Source: Galactobacter caseinivorans
GTDB taxonomy: Bacteria > Actinomycetota > Actinomycetes > Actinomycetales > Micrococcaceae
NCBI RefSeq assembly: GCF_003640665.1
Contig: NZ_QQXL01000006.1
Span: forward strand, 1-64,000
Direction of reading: 5' to 3'
Length of the DNA stretch: 64,000 nt
The notes below the pieces were generated by a model that ran no database searches, was not told the DNA's origin, and saw only the letters and a program-made list of their open reading frames with translations. The first letter of the stretch is position 1. Every line of letters starts with the position of its first letter. This document shows, piece after piece, positions 18,390-26,681 of the stretch. A program made the position numbers and the translations under genes.

Positions 18390-21300
18390 TCACGCCAGGC
18401 GGAAACGCAAGGTCCGCACACTAAACGGGGTCAGGCCAAGCCGCACCGCGCCGTCGGGCGCTGGCAGCTCTGGCCCCGCCGCGTCCTCCAACAGGCTGAC
18501 CTCCACCGCGCTGGCGAAGGGCACGTCAAGGCGCACTTGAGCGGCCGCGTGATGCCCGCCGGCCTCGTGCACGCGCACAATCAGGTCTCCGGAGCGGTCC
18601 TCGGACGGCTTCACCGCGTCCAGGAGCACGCCCTCACCCTCCACGGTGACCAGCGGCTGCACGGCGCGCGCCCCGGTGAAGGAGCGCTGGCGCGCATTGA
18701 GGCTGTGGCCAAGCCGGGTGGCGGCCAGTTCGGTGGAGCCGAGCTGCAGCGCGTACTCATGCGTGTGCACGCCGTGATCCGTGTCCGGGTCGGGGTAGCG
18801 CGGCGCGCGCAGCACTGACAGGCGCAGCGTGGTGATCATGCCGGTCTCATCGGTGACGTCCCTGGTCACGTCAAAGCCGTGACTGGATTCGTTGGCAAGC
18901 GCCACCCCGCCGTCGCGATCCCCGATCAGCACCCACCGCTGGGTGGAGGTCTCAAACTTGGCATTCTCCCAGGAGGTATTGGTGTGGGTGACGCGGCGGT
19001 GGAAGCCAAATTGCGTCTCAGCTACGGCGTCCTGAGCCCACACTGAGAGCGGGAAGGCCAGCTTGAGGAACTGCTCCGTCTGCTTCCACTCCGTCTCCTG
19101 CGCCACCCGCAGGGTGCGCTCCCCCGGCGCCAGACTCAGCCGCTGGCTCAGCGTGGAATCGCCAAAGGTCCGCGTCAGGAACAGGGTTGCCACGCCATCA
19201 CTCACCTCGTGGCGCAGTTCGGCGACCTCTGCCAGATCCTGGACGGAGTCGCGGTAGAAGCGATCCACGTCCCAGGCGTCCCACTGATTCGGGAAGTCCT
19301 CGTGCAGCTGGAAGAGGTTTCCTGGCCGGCCGGGAACGCTGTAGTCCCGGCCCGTGGACAGGTCCACGGCGTGCAGCAACAGGCCCTGCCGATCAAAGGT
19401 GAATTCGGCCTGGGCGTTGCTGAGCACGACGGCGTCCGCGGACTCCCGCACGGTGGCGTCAGCGGCGTCGTCGGGCGCTGTCTCACCGGTGCGCTGCGGC
19501 GCAACCGCGATGCCGCCCGGGAGCGCTCCGCGCTCCTCGAAGGAGGACGGGTTGGCGCTCAGCGCCAGCGAGCCCTCTCCGGCCAGGACCGCGAGGGACG
19601 CCTCGATGAGGCGCTCCAGACGCGAGATGACGTCCGCGTAGGTGCCGATGGCCTCGCGGTGCACCCAGGCGATGGACGTGCCCGGGAGGATGTCGTGGAA
19701 CTGGTGCGTGAGCACAATGCGCCAGAGTTCCTGCAGCTCGTCATAGGGGTACTCAGCTCCCGTGCGCAGCCACGCGGCGGTGGCCCACCACTCGGCCTCC
19801 ACCAGCAGGTGCTCCGAGCGCCGGTTGCCCTGCTTGGTCTTGTGCTGGCTGGTGGTGACGGCCCGGTGCAGCTCCAGGTACAGCTCCCCCACCCAGACCG
19901 GCGGGTGCGGCATCTCTGCCTTGGCGCGGTCAAAGAAGACGTCCGGGGACTCCCACTGAACGTGGGGGCTTCCGTCCAGATTGGACAGGCGGGCGGCGCG
20001 CGCGATCATCTCGCGGGTGGTCCCGCCGCCGCCATCTCCCCAACCCACCGGGGCAATGGAGCCACTGGCCTTGCGGTGCTCGCGGAACTGCCGGTCCGCC
20101 TTGTCCAGCTCGTCGCCGCTGAGCTCCGCGTTGTAGGTGTCCATGGGCGGGAAGTGCGTGAACACGCGGGAACCGTCAATCCCCTCCCAGTCAAAGCTGT
20201 GATGCGGGAAGGTGTTGACCTGATTCCAGGAGATTTTCTGGGTAAAGAACCACTCAAACCCGGCGCGACGAATCAGCTGAGGCAGGGCCGGTGAATAGCC
20301 AAAGGAATCCGGGAGCCACACCCCGCGAGAGCGCTTGCCAAACTCCTTCTCGAAGAAGAGCTGGCCCTGCAAGAACTGGCGCACCATGGACTCACCGGAG
20401 GGCATGACGGTGTCGGATTCCACCCACATGCCGCCCAACGGCTCAAAGCGGCCCTCTGCCACGGCGGCCTTGAGACGCTCCCACACCGCGGGGTAATTCT
20501 CCTTGACCCACGCGTACTGCTGGGCGCTAGACATGCCGTAGCGGAACTCGGGATAACGCTCAAGCAGGTCCGTCATGGAAGAGACCGTGCGCCCGGCCTT
20601 GCGCTTGGTCTCACGCAACGGCCAGAGCCAAGCCGAGTCGATGTGGGAGTGACCAATCGCGGAGATGCGGTGCGCAGAGTCCGGACCACGGGCGTCGAGC
20701 ACCGGATGCAACACCGCGCGCGCCGCAGCCGCGGTACCGGGAATGTCCCGCAGATCCAGCGCCGTCATGGCGTCATCAAGGGCCTGCAACACCAGGCCCT
20801 TGCGCTGACCCTGGGGCAAATGCGGGAGCTGATGCATCAGCAGGTCCACATCCTGGGCCAGCTCCCACACCTCGCGGCGAATCACGCGCAATTCAAGGGC
20901 GTGCACGGTGTAGATGGGATTGCTATCCGCGGTTTCGCGGTCCCCCTGCTGGGTGGGAATGAACGGCTGGTCGCCCAGAATGACGGGGTTCGAGGCCGCC
21001 TCGAGGTAGAACTCGATCTCCTCGCCGCCCTGCGCGGATTCCGTGACCGGGACCCAGTGGTTGCGGGGATTCACGGCCTTGACCGGGGTCAGGTCCGGGC
21101 GCATGACCAGCGCCTCGCACTGGAAGCCCGGGCGGTTGCCCTCAAAGCCCAGGTCCATGAGGGCCTCCACCGGCTGGCCGGCCCAGTCCTGCGGGATGGT
21201 GGCGCGCACATGGAACCAGGTGGTGGCCCACGGCGGGCCCCACTGCGTGCCGGCCGTGAAGGGCTGATAGTCCAACCCGGGGCCCTCAGAGACGGGGACG

Positions 21301-21425
21301 GGTTCCCCGGGGAGCTCGTACGCCTCGATGCTGAAGTTGACGCGGGCCCCGTAGCACTCCGGCAGAATGCGCTCAAAGAAGACGCGGCGGGCCCGCCCCA
21401 TGGTCAGCGATGTCTCGTCGTGCAC
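18390..21425 (-). CDS. Alpha-mannosidase, glycoside hydrolase family 38
   Basis: A 1011-residue GH38 enzyme that hydrolyses terminal alpha-mannose. The catalytic domain has the zinc-binding GHSHIDSAWLWPLRETKR and the probable nucleophile Asp in WLPDSFGYSPALPQL. Further on is HQFHDILPGTSIAWV, typical of the bacterial and vacuolar subgroup. C-terminal beta-sandwich domains follow. No signal peptide is seen, so it probably acts in the cytoplasm on imported mannosides. The GTG at 21425 has GAGAGGGAG upstream; ATG 21401 is an alternative. No transporter lies next to it. Confidence 0.92.
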   Translation of the reverse strand: MHDETSLTMGRARRVFFERILPECYGARVNFSIEAYELPGEPVPVSEGPGLDYQPFTAGTQWGPPWATTWFHVRATIPQDWAGQPVEALMDLGFEGNRPGFQCEALVMRPDLTPVKAVNPRNHWVPVTESAQGGEEIEFYLEAASNPVILGDQPFIPTQQGDRETADSNPIYTVHALELRVIRREVWELAQDVDLLMHQLPHLPQGQRKGLVLQALDDAMTALDLRDIPGTAAAARAVLHPVLDARGPDSAHRISAIGHSHIDSAWLWPLRETKRKAGRTVSSMTDLLERYPEFRYGMSSAQQYAWVKENYPAVWERLKAAVAEGRFEPLGGMWVESDTVMPSGESMVRQFLQGQLFFEKEFGKRSRGVWLPDSFGYSPALPQLIRRAGFEWFFTQKISWNQVNTFPHHSFDWEGIDGSRVFTHFPPMDTYNAELSGDELDKADRQFREHRKASGSIAPVGWGDGGGGTTREMIARAARLSNLDGSPHVQWESPDVFFDRAKAEMPHPPVWVGELYLELHRAVTTSQHKTKQGNRRSEHLLVEAEWWATAAWLRTGAEYPYDELQELWRIVLTHQFHDILPGTSIAWVHREAIGTYADVISRLERLIEASLAVLAGEGSLALSANPSSFEERGALPGGIAVAPQRTGETAPDDAADATVRESADAVVLSNAQAEFTFDRQGLLLHAVDLSTGRDYSVPGRPGNLFQLHEDFPNQWDAWDVDRFYRDSVQDLAEVAELRHEVSDGVATLFLTRTFGDSTLSQRLSLAPGERTLRVAQETEWKQTEQFLKLAFPLSVWAQDAVAETQFGFHRRVTHTNTSWENAKFETSTQRWVLIGDRDGGVALANESSHGFDVTRDVTDETGMITTLRLSVLRAPRYPDPDTDHGVHTHEYALQLGSTELAATRLGHSLNARQRSFTGARAVQPLVTVEGEGVLLDAVKPSEDRSGDLIVRVHEAGGHHAAAQVRLDVPFASAVEVSLLEDAAGPELPAPDGAVRLGLTPFSVRTLRFRLA

Positions 21426-21556
21426 GCGGCTCCCTCTCGTTGACAAGCAGTGGCGCCCAGTTTGCACCCCAATTAGTCAAATCTACAGGGTTGACGATCA
21501 AATCTCACGGCGTTTGGGCGGACCGGGCGTGGCCTCGCGGTGGCCTCGCGGTGGTC

Positions 21557-22576
21557 TCAGGCCGTCAAAACGATCTTGCCGCGGTGTTCCCCGGAATCAA
21601 AGTACTCATGCGCCTCACGCGCTCGCATCAAAGGGAAGGTGCGGTCCACCTCCACGGTGATACTGCCCGCCTCCACCAAGGGCCACAGACGCTGACCCAC
21701 GGAGGCCACGATCGCCGCCTTCTGCTCCTCAGGGCGGGACCTGAGAGTGGTGGCATGCACGGAGGCACGCTTGGTCAGGAGGGCGCCCAAGTCCAGCTCC
21801 GCCCGGGCGCCTCCCACCAGGCCGATGATGACGAGCCGCCCGCCCGTAGCCAGGGAGCGCACATTGGCGTCCAAGTATTTTGCTCCCACCACGTCCAGGA
21901 TCACATCTGCGCCGTGCCCCTCGGTCAGGGCGGCCACCCGTTCTGGGAAGTCCTCGCGGGTGTAATCCACGGTGTGGGTGGCTCCATGCGCCGTGGCCCA
22001 CGCGAGCTTGGCCTCAGAGGAGCCGGTGGCGATGGTCCGTGCCCCCAGCTCTCGCAGGTACTGCAGGGCCAGGCTGCCGATCCCGCCCGAGCCCCCGTGG
22101 ACCAAAACCCAATCCCCAGCGTGCACCTGCACGGTGTGGGACAGGTTCGCCACCACCGTGCACGCCGTCTCCATGAGCGCGCCTGCCTGGGCCATGTCCA
22201 GCCCGTCAGGGACATGCAACACCTGAGATACCGGCACCGCGACATACTCGGCGTAGCCGCCTCCCGTGAGCAGCGCGCACACGGCGGTTCCCTCCGGCCA
22301 CGCGGCCTCACTCACCCCGCGACCGTAGCCAGCGATGGTGCCCGCCACCTCAAGCCCAGGGATCTCGCTGGCGCCGGGCGGCGGGGCGTAGTAGCCGCGG
22401 CGCTGCTGCACATCGGCGCGATTCAGGCCTGCGGCCTCCACCCGAATCAGGACCTGCCCCGGCCCCGGCTCCGGCAGCGGACGCCGCTCCACCTCGATGA
22501 CTTCAGGGCCACCGGCGCCAACAAAGACGGCGGCGGCCATGGACTGGGGCAGGGTGGCGGCTGGAAGCAGTCTCAT
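21557..22576 (-). CDS. NAD(P)H:quinone oxidoreductase, zinc-free MDR family
   Basis: About 339 residues of a medium-chain dehydrogenase. It has the GroES-like N-terminal domain with GLNRADVQQRRGYYAPPPGASEIPGLEVAGTI split across the cofactor cleft, and the Rossmann motif HGGSGGIGSLALQY. The zinc-ligand cysteines are absent, as in quinone reductases (QOR/PIG3 type). ATG 22576 and ATG 22540 (MAAAVFVGAGGPEV) are both possible; the second matches the usual family N-terminus better, the first has a nearby GAGGG. Confidence 0.88.
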   Translation of the reverse strand: MRLLPAATLPQSMAAAVFVGAGGPEVIEVERRPLPEPGPGQVLIRVEAAGLNRADVQQRRGYYAPPPGASEIPGLEVAGTIAGYGRGVSEAAWPEGTAVCALLTGGGYAEYVAVPVSQVLHVPDGLDMAQAGALMETACTVVANLSHTVQVHAGDWVLVHGGSGGIGSLALQYLRELGARTIATGSSEAKLAWATAHGATHTVDYTREDFPERVAALTEGHGADVILDVVGAKYLDANVRSLATGGRLVIIGLVGGARAELDLGALLTKRASVHATTLRSRPEEQKAAIVASVGQRLWPLVEAGSITVEVDRTFPLMRAREAHEYFDSGEHRGKIVLTA

Positions 22577-22782
22577 ACCCTCACCGTGCCACCGCCGGGG
22601 GTGTCCGGGCCAGTGTTTGCGACAGTGCGTCGCCGCTGGTCTGCCGGGAGGGTCGGCGCTGTTCTGCCCGGGGCCACGCCGATGTTCCGTCACCACTCCA
22701 GCGCCCGACGACGTTCGGTTGCGACCGCGGTCGCGCCGGGTGGCCTGAGGCCCCGTGCGCATCCACTAGACTGTTCCGGCAG

Positions 22783-22870
22783 GGAAGGTTGTCCGAGCGG
22801 CCTAAGGAGCTGGTCTTGAAAACCAGTGTTGGGTAACCCCCAACCAAGGGTTCAAATCCCTTACCTTCCG
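22783..22870 (+). tRNA. tRNA-Ser (anticodon TGA); integration target of element 1
   Basis: An 88-base class II tRNA with acceptor GGAAGGT/ACCTTCC, anticodon loop CTTGAAA giving TGA, a long variable arm and a GGGTTCAAATCCC T arm. CCA is not encoded. A TAGACT -10 lies about 10 bases upstream (near 22767). Its 3' part from 22815 is supplied by element 1, since the same 62 bases recur at 32061. Confidence 0.95.
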
Positions 22871-22876
22871 CGTAGA
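22815..22876 (+). repeat. attL core of element 1 (62-bp direct repeat)
   Basis: Positions 22815-22876 are identical to 32061-32122. The repeat begins in the anticodon loop and ends 6 bases beyond the tRNA. Sequence diverges immediately on both sides, which is the signature of site-specific integration into a tRNA 3' half. Confidence 0.93.
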
Positions 22877-22882
22877 ACAAGG

Positions 22883-22910
22883 GAAGCGCCCGCCTCACGG
22901 CGGGCGCTTC
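22883..22910 (+). terminator. Element-supplied terminator behind tRNA-Ser(TGA)
   Basis: A 12-bp stem (22883-22894 with 22899-22910), TCAC loop. It replaces the host terminator, which has been displaced to 32128-32159. Confidence 0.75.
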
Positions 22911-22940
22911 TTGCGTTCACGAGGGCCTGAAAACCCGGAT

Positions 22941-22959
22941 CACTGTCCATTCACTGTCC
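22941..22959 (+). repeat. Paired 8-bp direct repeat, candidate integrase arm site (left end)
   Basis: CACTGTCC occurs at 22941-22948 and 22952-22959, a period of 11 bases. The integrase stop codon lies inside. The same pair recurs at 31923-31941 near the right end. Confidence 0.55.
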
Positions 22960-24243
22960 TCTTGCGCGGGAACGCTCCTTGCGCAGCACGTCCGCGCGGG
23001 CCTCCGCTGCGGCCTCCCCCACGCCGGGCAACAGGTGCGTGTATGTGTCCACCGTGAGCTTGATCGTGGAGTGGCGAAGCACCTTGGACACGATCGCTAT
23101 ATCGACGCCAGCGGCCAACATCATGGATGCCGCACCGTGGCGCAGGTCGTGCAGCTTCACCCGACGCACCGCCCTGCGCTCACCACCCGGGGTGTCGGGG
23201 TCTTTAGCCACAGTTACGCCGCCCTGCAGCTCGACGAAGCGGTGAGAGATCCACGTTGGCCGGTAGGGGTTGCCGTCCTCACGGGCGAACACAAGCCCGT
23301 GGTCAAGGTAGGCGTCTCCCCAGTCCGCGCGTTCCTCTCCCTGCGCCAGCTGTTGGGAGAGCAGCACCGCCACGGTGTCGGCATCCAGATGCACCACCCC
23401 GGCACTCTCTTTGGTCTTTGGGGTGTCGAAGCGCAGACCACCGTGTACGGCCCCGCAGTGCACGCACGGAGCTTCATCCGCACGACGGGCGGCGTGAACG
23501 ATGCTCTGCCGAATGGTGATGGTCCTTCGTACCAGGTCCACGTCATCCCAGGACAGCCCCAGGGCCTCACCACGTCGCAACCCCAGGTAAGCCACCAGGT
23601 GGAAGTACGGCGCCAGGCGGTCCCCTGCCACAGAATCCAGAAACGCCACCGTCTCGCGCGGCTCCCACGGCGTGACCCTTGAGCGTTCCTCGCGGGGCAT
23701 CTCCAAGTCTCGCGCCGGGTTCCAGGAGATCAGCCGCTCACGCACCGCAGACGCCAGCGCGCTACGCAGCGTGGCCCGCACCCGGTGCACGCTCGCCGCC
23801 GACCGGCCCTGAGCAACGACGTCCAGCATGGCGTAGATGTGTCCTGGCCTCAGCTCCTTGATACGGACGGCCCCGAGCTCGGGACGGATGAACTTTTCGA
23901 CGTGGCCTCGGTAGGTGTCCAGCGTGGTGGTCTTGAGCCCGTCCGCGCGCCGGGCTAGCCACCGGTCAAGGTACTCTCCGACTGTCGTTCGCCTGTCATC
24001 CGTCCAGGTTCCTAGGCGGATCTGCTCGCGCACCTCTGAGAGCGCCGCTTCTGCCTCTGCACGGGTCTCGAAGCCGCCGCCTGAGGGGCGGCGACGCTTG
24101 CCCGTCTCAGGGTCCGTGCCAGCCTCGAGGCGGTAAAGCCACACGCCATGGCGCTTCCGGCACGTCGCCGCCCGGCCACCCTCCACCGCGCCCAGCAATC
24201 CGGCCCGGCTGCAAGGGCACTCTTTGTAGACGAAACCCTTCAC
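22951..24243 (-). CDS. Tyrosine recombinase (integrase) of element 1
   Basis: A 430-residue site-specific recombinase. The N-terminus has Cys9, Cys11 and Cys28 around a small arm-binding fold. A SAM-like core-binding domain covers about 85-190. Catalytic residues visible are Arg223 (GLRRGEAL), Lys276 (TPKTKES), His365 and Arg368 (LHDLRHG), His391 and Tyr401 (DTYTHLL). A CVHC pair at 260-263 in the catalytic domain is an insertion. The GTG start overlaps the repressor stop (GTGA). Expected to recombine the 62-bp core in tRNA-Ser(TGA). Confidence 0.95.
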   Translation of the reverse strand: MKGFVYKECPCSRAGLLGAVEGGRAATCRKRHGVWLYRLEAGTDPETGKRRRPSGGGFETRAEAEAALSEVREQIRLGTWTDDRRTTVGEYLDRWLARRADGLKTTTLDTYRGHVEKFIRPELGAVRIKELRPGHIYAMLDVVAQGRSAASVHRVRATLRSALASAVRERLISWNPARDLEMPREERSRVTPWEPRETVAFLDSVAGDRLAPYFHLVAYLGLRRGEALGLSWDDVDLVRRTITIRQSIVHAARRADEAPCVHCGAVHGGLRFDTPKTKESAGVVHLDADTVAVLLSQQLAQGEERADWGDAYLDHGLVFAREDGNPYRPTWISHRFVELQGGVTVAKDPDTPGGERRAVRRVKLHDLRHGAASMMLAAGVDIAIVSKVLRHSTIKLTVDTYTHLLPGVGEAAAEARADVLRKERSRARGQ

Positions 24244-24944
24244 GAATCCGAGCCACCCTCGCCAAGGTACTCACGCACTTCGCCCGTGAGTCGTCGGGTC
24301 GCCTGTCCTCGTGCCGCTCGCATCGACCCAGCATCAGCAAAATCGTGTTCGCTCACCCTGGCGTCACGTTCATCCTCAAGCGGCCGCGCCCAGAGACGGT
24401 GTGCCACCACGTGGAGCGCTTGGACGGTGATGCCGAGCTGCTTCGCGATTCGTCTTGCGGACTCACTTCGACCCCACCTCACTGCGGTCTTAAATTCCTT
24501 GGATGTGGTTCCGCTGGGTAGGCCCAAGTTTTCGATGGCGGTTCGAAGCCCGGGCTCCATAGCCCGCATTTGATTCGCTATGGCCCTGCCCAGTTCAGGC
24601 CTCAAATCCAGTTCAACTGGACCGCCATCAACAGCGCGCCGAATCCCCGCCTGACTGATCCGAACCGAATCGGAAATTTCCGCCCACCCGTCCCCAGCGA
24701 ACAAGTCTGCTAGCCCAACAACCTCGCCACGGTCGGACAAAGCGAAAGCCACAGCTAAGAGCGCTTCAAAGGAAATGGGGCGCTTCCCGGTTTCGACCTC
24801 AGCAACTCGTGCACGCGACCATGAGAATCCGAACGCACCCATGTCGTCCGAGAGGTCTTGCTGCCTCAAACCGCGCTCTTCGCGTAACAACGCCAGATTT
24901 TTCCCGACGATCTCCCGGACCGTCTTCAAGTCTGTGGAATCCAT
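24240..24944 (-). CDS. XRE-family repressor of element 1
   Basis: A 234-residue protein with an N-terminal helix-turn-helix (LREERGLRQQDLSDDM, then RVAEVETGKRPISFEAL) and a helical C-terminal domain ending in an HTH-like RSESARRIAKQLGITVQAL. It is the likely master repressor, co-transcribed with the integrase. ATG 24944 lies 6 bases after TAGGCT (24956-24951), so the repressor mRNA is probably leaderless. Operator 1 covers the expected -35 region, implying autoregulation. Confidence 0.88.
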   Translation of the reverse strand: MDSTDLKTVREIVGKNLALLREERGLRQQDLSDDMGAFGFSWSRARVAEVETGKRPISFEALLAVAFALSDRGEVVGLADLFAGDGWAEISDSVRISQAGIRRAVDGGPVELDLRPELGRAIANQMRAMEPGLRTAIENLGLPSGTTSKEFKTAVRWGRSESARRIAKQLGITVQALHVVAHRLWARPLEDERDARVSEHDFADAGSMRAARGQATRRLTGEVREYLGEGGSDS

Positions 24945-24956
24945 GCGGTCAGCCTA

Positions 24957-25036
24957 TCTCACGTGTCCCGAAGTCGGGACGCTTGACAAGAACTGAGACG
25001 GCGTGATTTGCTTCTCATGTGCCCCGAAATCGGGAC
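24957..25036. promoter_or_regulatory. Two directly repeated operators between repressor and excisionase
   Basis: Operator 1 contains GTCCCGAAGTCGGGAC (24965-24980) and operator 2 contains CCCGAAATCGGG (25023-25034). Similarity extends on both sides: TCTCAYGTG before and ACGCWTGA after, so the extended units are about 29-30 bases and directly repeated, about 58 bases apart. Operator 1 overlaps the -35 region of the repressor promoter. A TTGACA (24983-24988) suggests the divergent promoter for xis; I see no good -10 for it. Confidence 0.7.
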
Positions 25037-25056
25037 GCATGAGTCGAGGAGGACCA

Positions 25057-25257
25057 GTGACTGAGATCAGTTTGAAAGCCCCGGAGGCGCGGACGACGAG
25101 TGTGCCGGCCGCTTGCGAAGGGATGGGCATTAGCCGAGCTACCGGGTACCGCCTGGTCCGGAGCGGCGATTTCCCGGTCCGGGTGCTAAAGATCGGCAAG
25201 CAGCTGCGAGTGAGCATCACGGACCTGAACCGCTACTTGGACGGCGGGGCCGGATGA
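25057..25257 (+). CDS. Excisionase/HTH_17-type DNA-binding protein of element 1
   Basis: A 66-residue protein with a winged-helix (MerR-like) fold: TSVPAACEGMGISRATGYRLVRSGDFPVRVLKIGKQLRVSITDLNRYL. The last part is the typical wing and recognition segment of excisionases. GTG 25057 has GAGGAGGA just upstream and follows operator 2, so it is the first gene of the repressed rightward operon. It overlaps the next start by 4 bases (ATGA). It probably directs excision and may also act as regulator. Confidence 0.85.
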   Translation: MTEISLKAPEARTTSVPAACEGMGISRATGYRLVRSGDFPVRVLKIGKQLRVSITDLNRYLDGGAG

Positions 25258-25649
25258 GTACCGACTCGGGTCCGGAAGTTCTCTGCGGTAGCCGCAAGGA
25301 CAGCTTGAACCGGCAAGCACACCGAGCCGCTCTCACAGGAGCCTTCGAAGCACTCGGTGACTGCAGTCGCAAGGAATCCGTGGACATGGTTTGGACACGG
25401 TTCTACGCCGATCAAACCCGCTCCTGGGTGAACCGCAATCTGGACAAGATTCGCGCGGAAGCCGCACTAGAAATTGTGCCGGATCAGTCCGTTCACATCA
25501 CGTACCTAGACCCCACGGGGACCACGGCAGTCCACCGGGCCCAGAGCCCCGGCTGCACTTGTTCCCGCTGCACTACCCACACCAACAAGAAAAACGGCCC
25601 CGAGACCCATTCCGCCAAGAACCGTCTCGAAGCCGCCTGTGGATCCTAG
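25254..25649 (+). CDS. Conserved element protein, unknown function (131 aa)
   Basis: 131 residues, same length and position as the protein at 60237. The N-terminal parts are diverged but share a VD(M/V)-x-x-(F/V)-type helix and W(V/I)NR. The C-terminal tail KNGxETHSxKNRLEAA is nearly identical in both. A CxCxxC motif (SPGCTCSRC) suggests a metal site; the relative has CDRC. No known domain. ATG overlaps the excisionase stop. Confidence 0.7.
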   Translation: MSTDSGPEVLCGSRKDSLNRQAHRAALTGAFEALGDCSRKESVDMVWTRFYADQTRSWVNRNLDKIRAEAALEIVPDQSVHITYLDPTGTTAVHRAQSPGCTCSRCTTHTNKKNGPETHSAKNRLEAACGS

Positions 25650-25660
25650 GAAGGACCACC

Positions 25661-26203
25661 ATGACTATGCAGACTATCAACACAGCTGTCCCGCTCTCTA
25701 CCCCCGAGGCCGGTGACCTTGGCGTGTTCCTCCACCGGAGCACAGACCTTGACGGCGTTCTCCGCTTCGACCTGGAGACGCAGGAGGGGCCGATGGACGC
25801 CGAGGGCCTCGCAGCGCTGCGTGACCTGATCGCGCTGATCCTGGACAAGCCGCAGCGTCGGCAACTCACTATCGCCCCAGACCCCTCAGAGACCCCCGTG
25901 GTGGTGTCCTGCGTCAACGTGGCCGGGGTGCAGGTCGCCGAGTACCAGAGCGCTAAGGAGGGCGTCACCGTCGCTCTTGAGACCGATGAGGTGGTTCCGG
26001 TGCGCCGCATCCCCGAGCTGATCGCGTTCCTGCAATCAGTCGAGAAGGACCACCGCCTCGCGGCTGCGCGTGACTTCTTCGGGTCGGAGGATGCTCTTGA
26101 CCTCAGCAAGCACACGATGCAGAGCCTCATGGAGTATGCGGAGACCCACGGCTATGACGTGCCCGCGTTCCTCACGGTGGCGTGCGAGGTGTTAGGCAAG
26201 TGA
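25661..26203 (+). CDS. Conserved element protein, unknown function (180 aa)
   Basis: 180 residues, strongly similar to the 181-residue protein at 60653. The first 120 or so residues are nearly identical, including FLHRSTD, ETQEGPMDAEGLAALRDLI, DKPQRRQL and TPVVVSCVNVAGVQV. The C-terminal third is diverged. ATG 25661 follows a GGAAGGA ribosome site. Predicted beta-rich N-terminal domain with a helical tail; no known motif. Confidence 0.75.
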   Translation: MTMQTINTAVPLSTPEAGDLGVFLHRSTDLDGVLRFDLETQEGPMDAEGLAALRDLIALILDKPQRRQLTIAPDPSETPVVVSCVNVAGVQVAEYQSAKEGVTVALETDEVVPVRRIPELIAFLQSVEKDHRLAAARDFFGSEDALDLSKHTMQSLMEYAETHGYDVPAFLTVACEVLGK

Positions 26204-26292
26204 GCGACAACTACAACCAGGTGCCTCCCGAGGTCCGCCACCGATGGGGAACCCCCGCACCGCTCCCCCAGCAAGCCCACAGGGCCCGGTGA
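26200..26292 (+). CDS. Tiny overlapping ORF (30 aa)
   Basis: GTG 26200 overlaps the previous stop (GTGA) and the frame ends at TGA 26290-26292, overlapping the next ATG by one base. The C-terminal LPxQAHRAR is shared with a 14-codon frame at 61195. It may be a translational coupler rather than a working protein. Confidence 0.4.
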   Translation: MSDNYNQVPPEVRHRWGTPAPLPQQAHRAR

Positions 26293-26462
26293 TGGGAGAT
26301 GACCACTCCCCCGAGCGCCACGCACTCGCAGAAGGTGAGGCATGGTGGCGCGGATACCAAGCAGGAGCCGCAACCCGAAGTGTGGGAGCTGCTGGACAGG
26401 GACGACGTGCAAACCTTCCTCGCGTTCGAGCGGCATTGCGCCTACTCAGACGGCAAACGTGA
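26292..26462 (+). CDS. Small conserved protein, frame A (56 aa)
   Basis: Begins MGDD and contains EAWWRGYQAGAATRSVG. Compared with element 2 (61239), differences in the upstream part fall mostly at third codon positions in this frame (gca/gcc, gag/gaa, gca/gcg), so it is translated there. Its last 25 or so codons overlap frame B and look unselected. It may be a separate small protein or the first half of a frameshift product. Confidence 0.55.
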   Translation: MGDDHSPERHALAEGEAWWRGYQAGAATRSVGAAGQGRRANLPRVRAALRLLRRQT

Positions 26463-26598
26463 CGGCGTGAACGAGGAATACCAGCGCTGGCAGCACATCC
26501 CGCTAGCCGCCTACTCCTACGCCCAAGGCTGGCACGCCTGCCGCGAACAATACGAACGCACCGGCAAACTGCCACACCACCTCAGGGCCGTGTCCTGA
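26380..26598 (+). CDS. Small conserved protein, frame B (at least 72 aa)
   Basis: From about GTG 26380, VWELLDRDDVQ to HACREQYERTGKLPHHLRAVS. Compared with 61327-61545, changes in this frame are synonymous (ctg/cta, agg/cgc, gtg/gta, caa/cag), so the frame is translated here. An ATG at 26299 would extend it, but the upstream part evolves as frame A. The true start, or a +1 frameshift from frame A, is undecided. Function unknown. Confidence 0.6.
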   Translation: MWELLDRDDVQTFLAFERHCAYSDGKRDGVNEEYQRWQHIPLAAYSYAQGWHACREQYERTGKLPHHLRAVS

Positions 26599-26623
26599 AC
26601 CAAGCAACACCACCACTTGCTGT

Positions 26624-26651
26624 GCCCCGCCCTACCTCTCAAGGGCGGGGC
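26624..26651 (+). terminator. Hairpin before the replication ATPase gene
   Basis: GCCCCGCCCT (26624-26633) pairs with AGGGCGGGGC (26642-26651). No T-tract. Element 2 has a hairpin in the equivalent place (61565-61600). Confidence 0.55.
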
Positions 26652-26681
26652 GCAGCCCTTTCAACGACGAACGGAGTCGCC

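Noticed and set aside
20643-21443. 266-codon frame opposite the GH38 gene
   Set aside because: Lies wholly within the mannosidase gene on the other strand and has no recognisable features.
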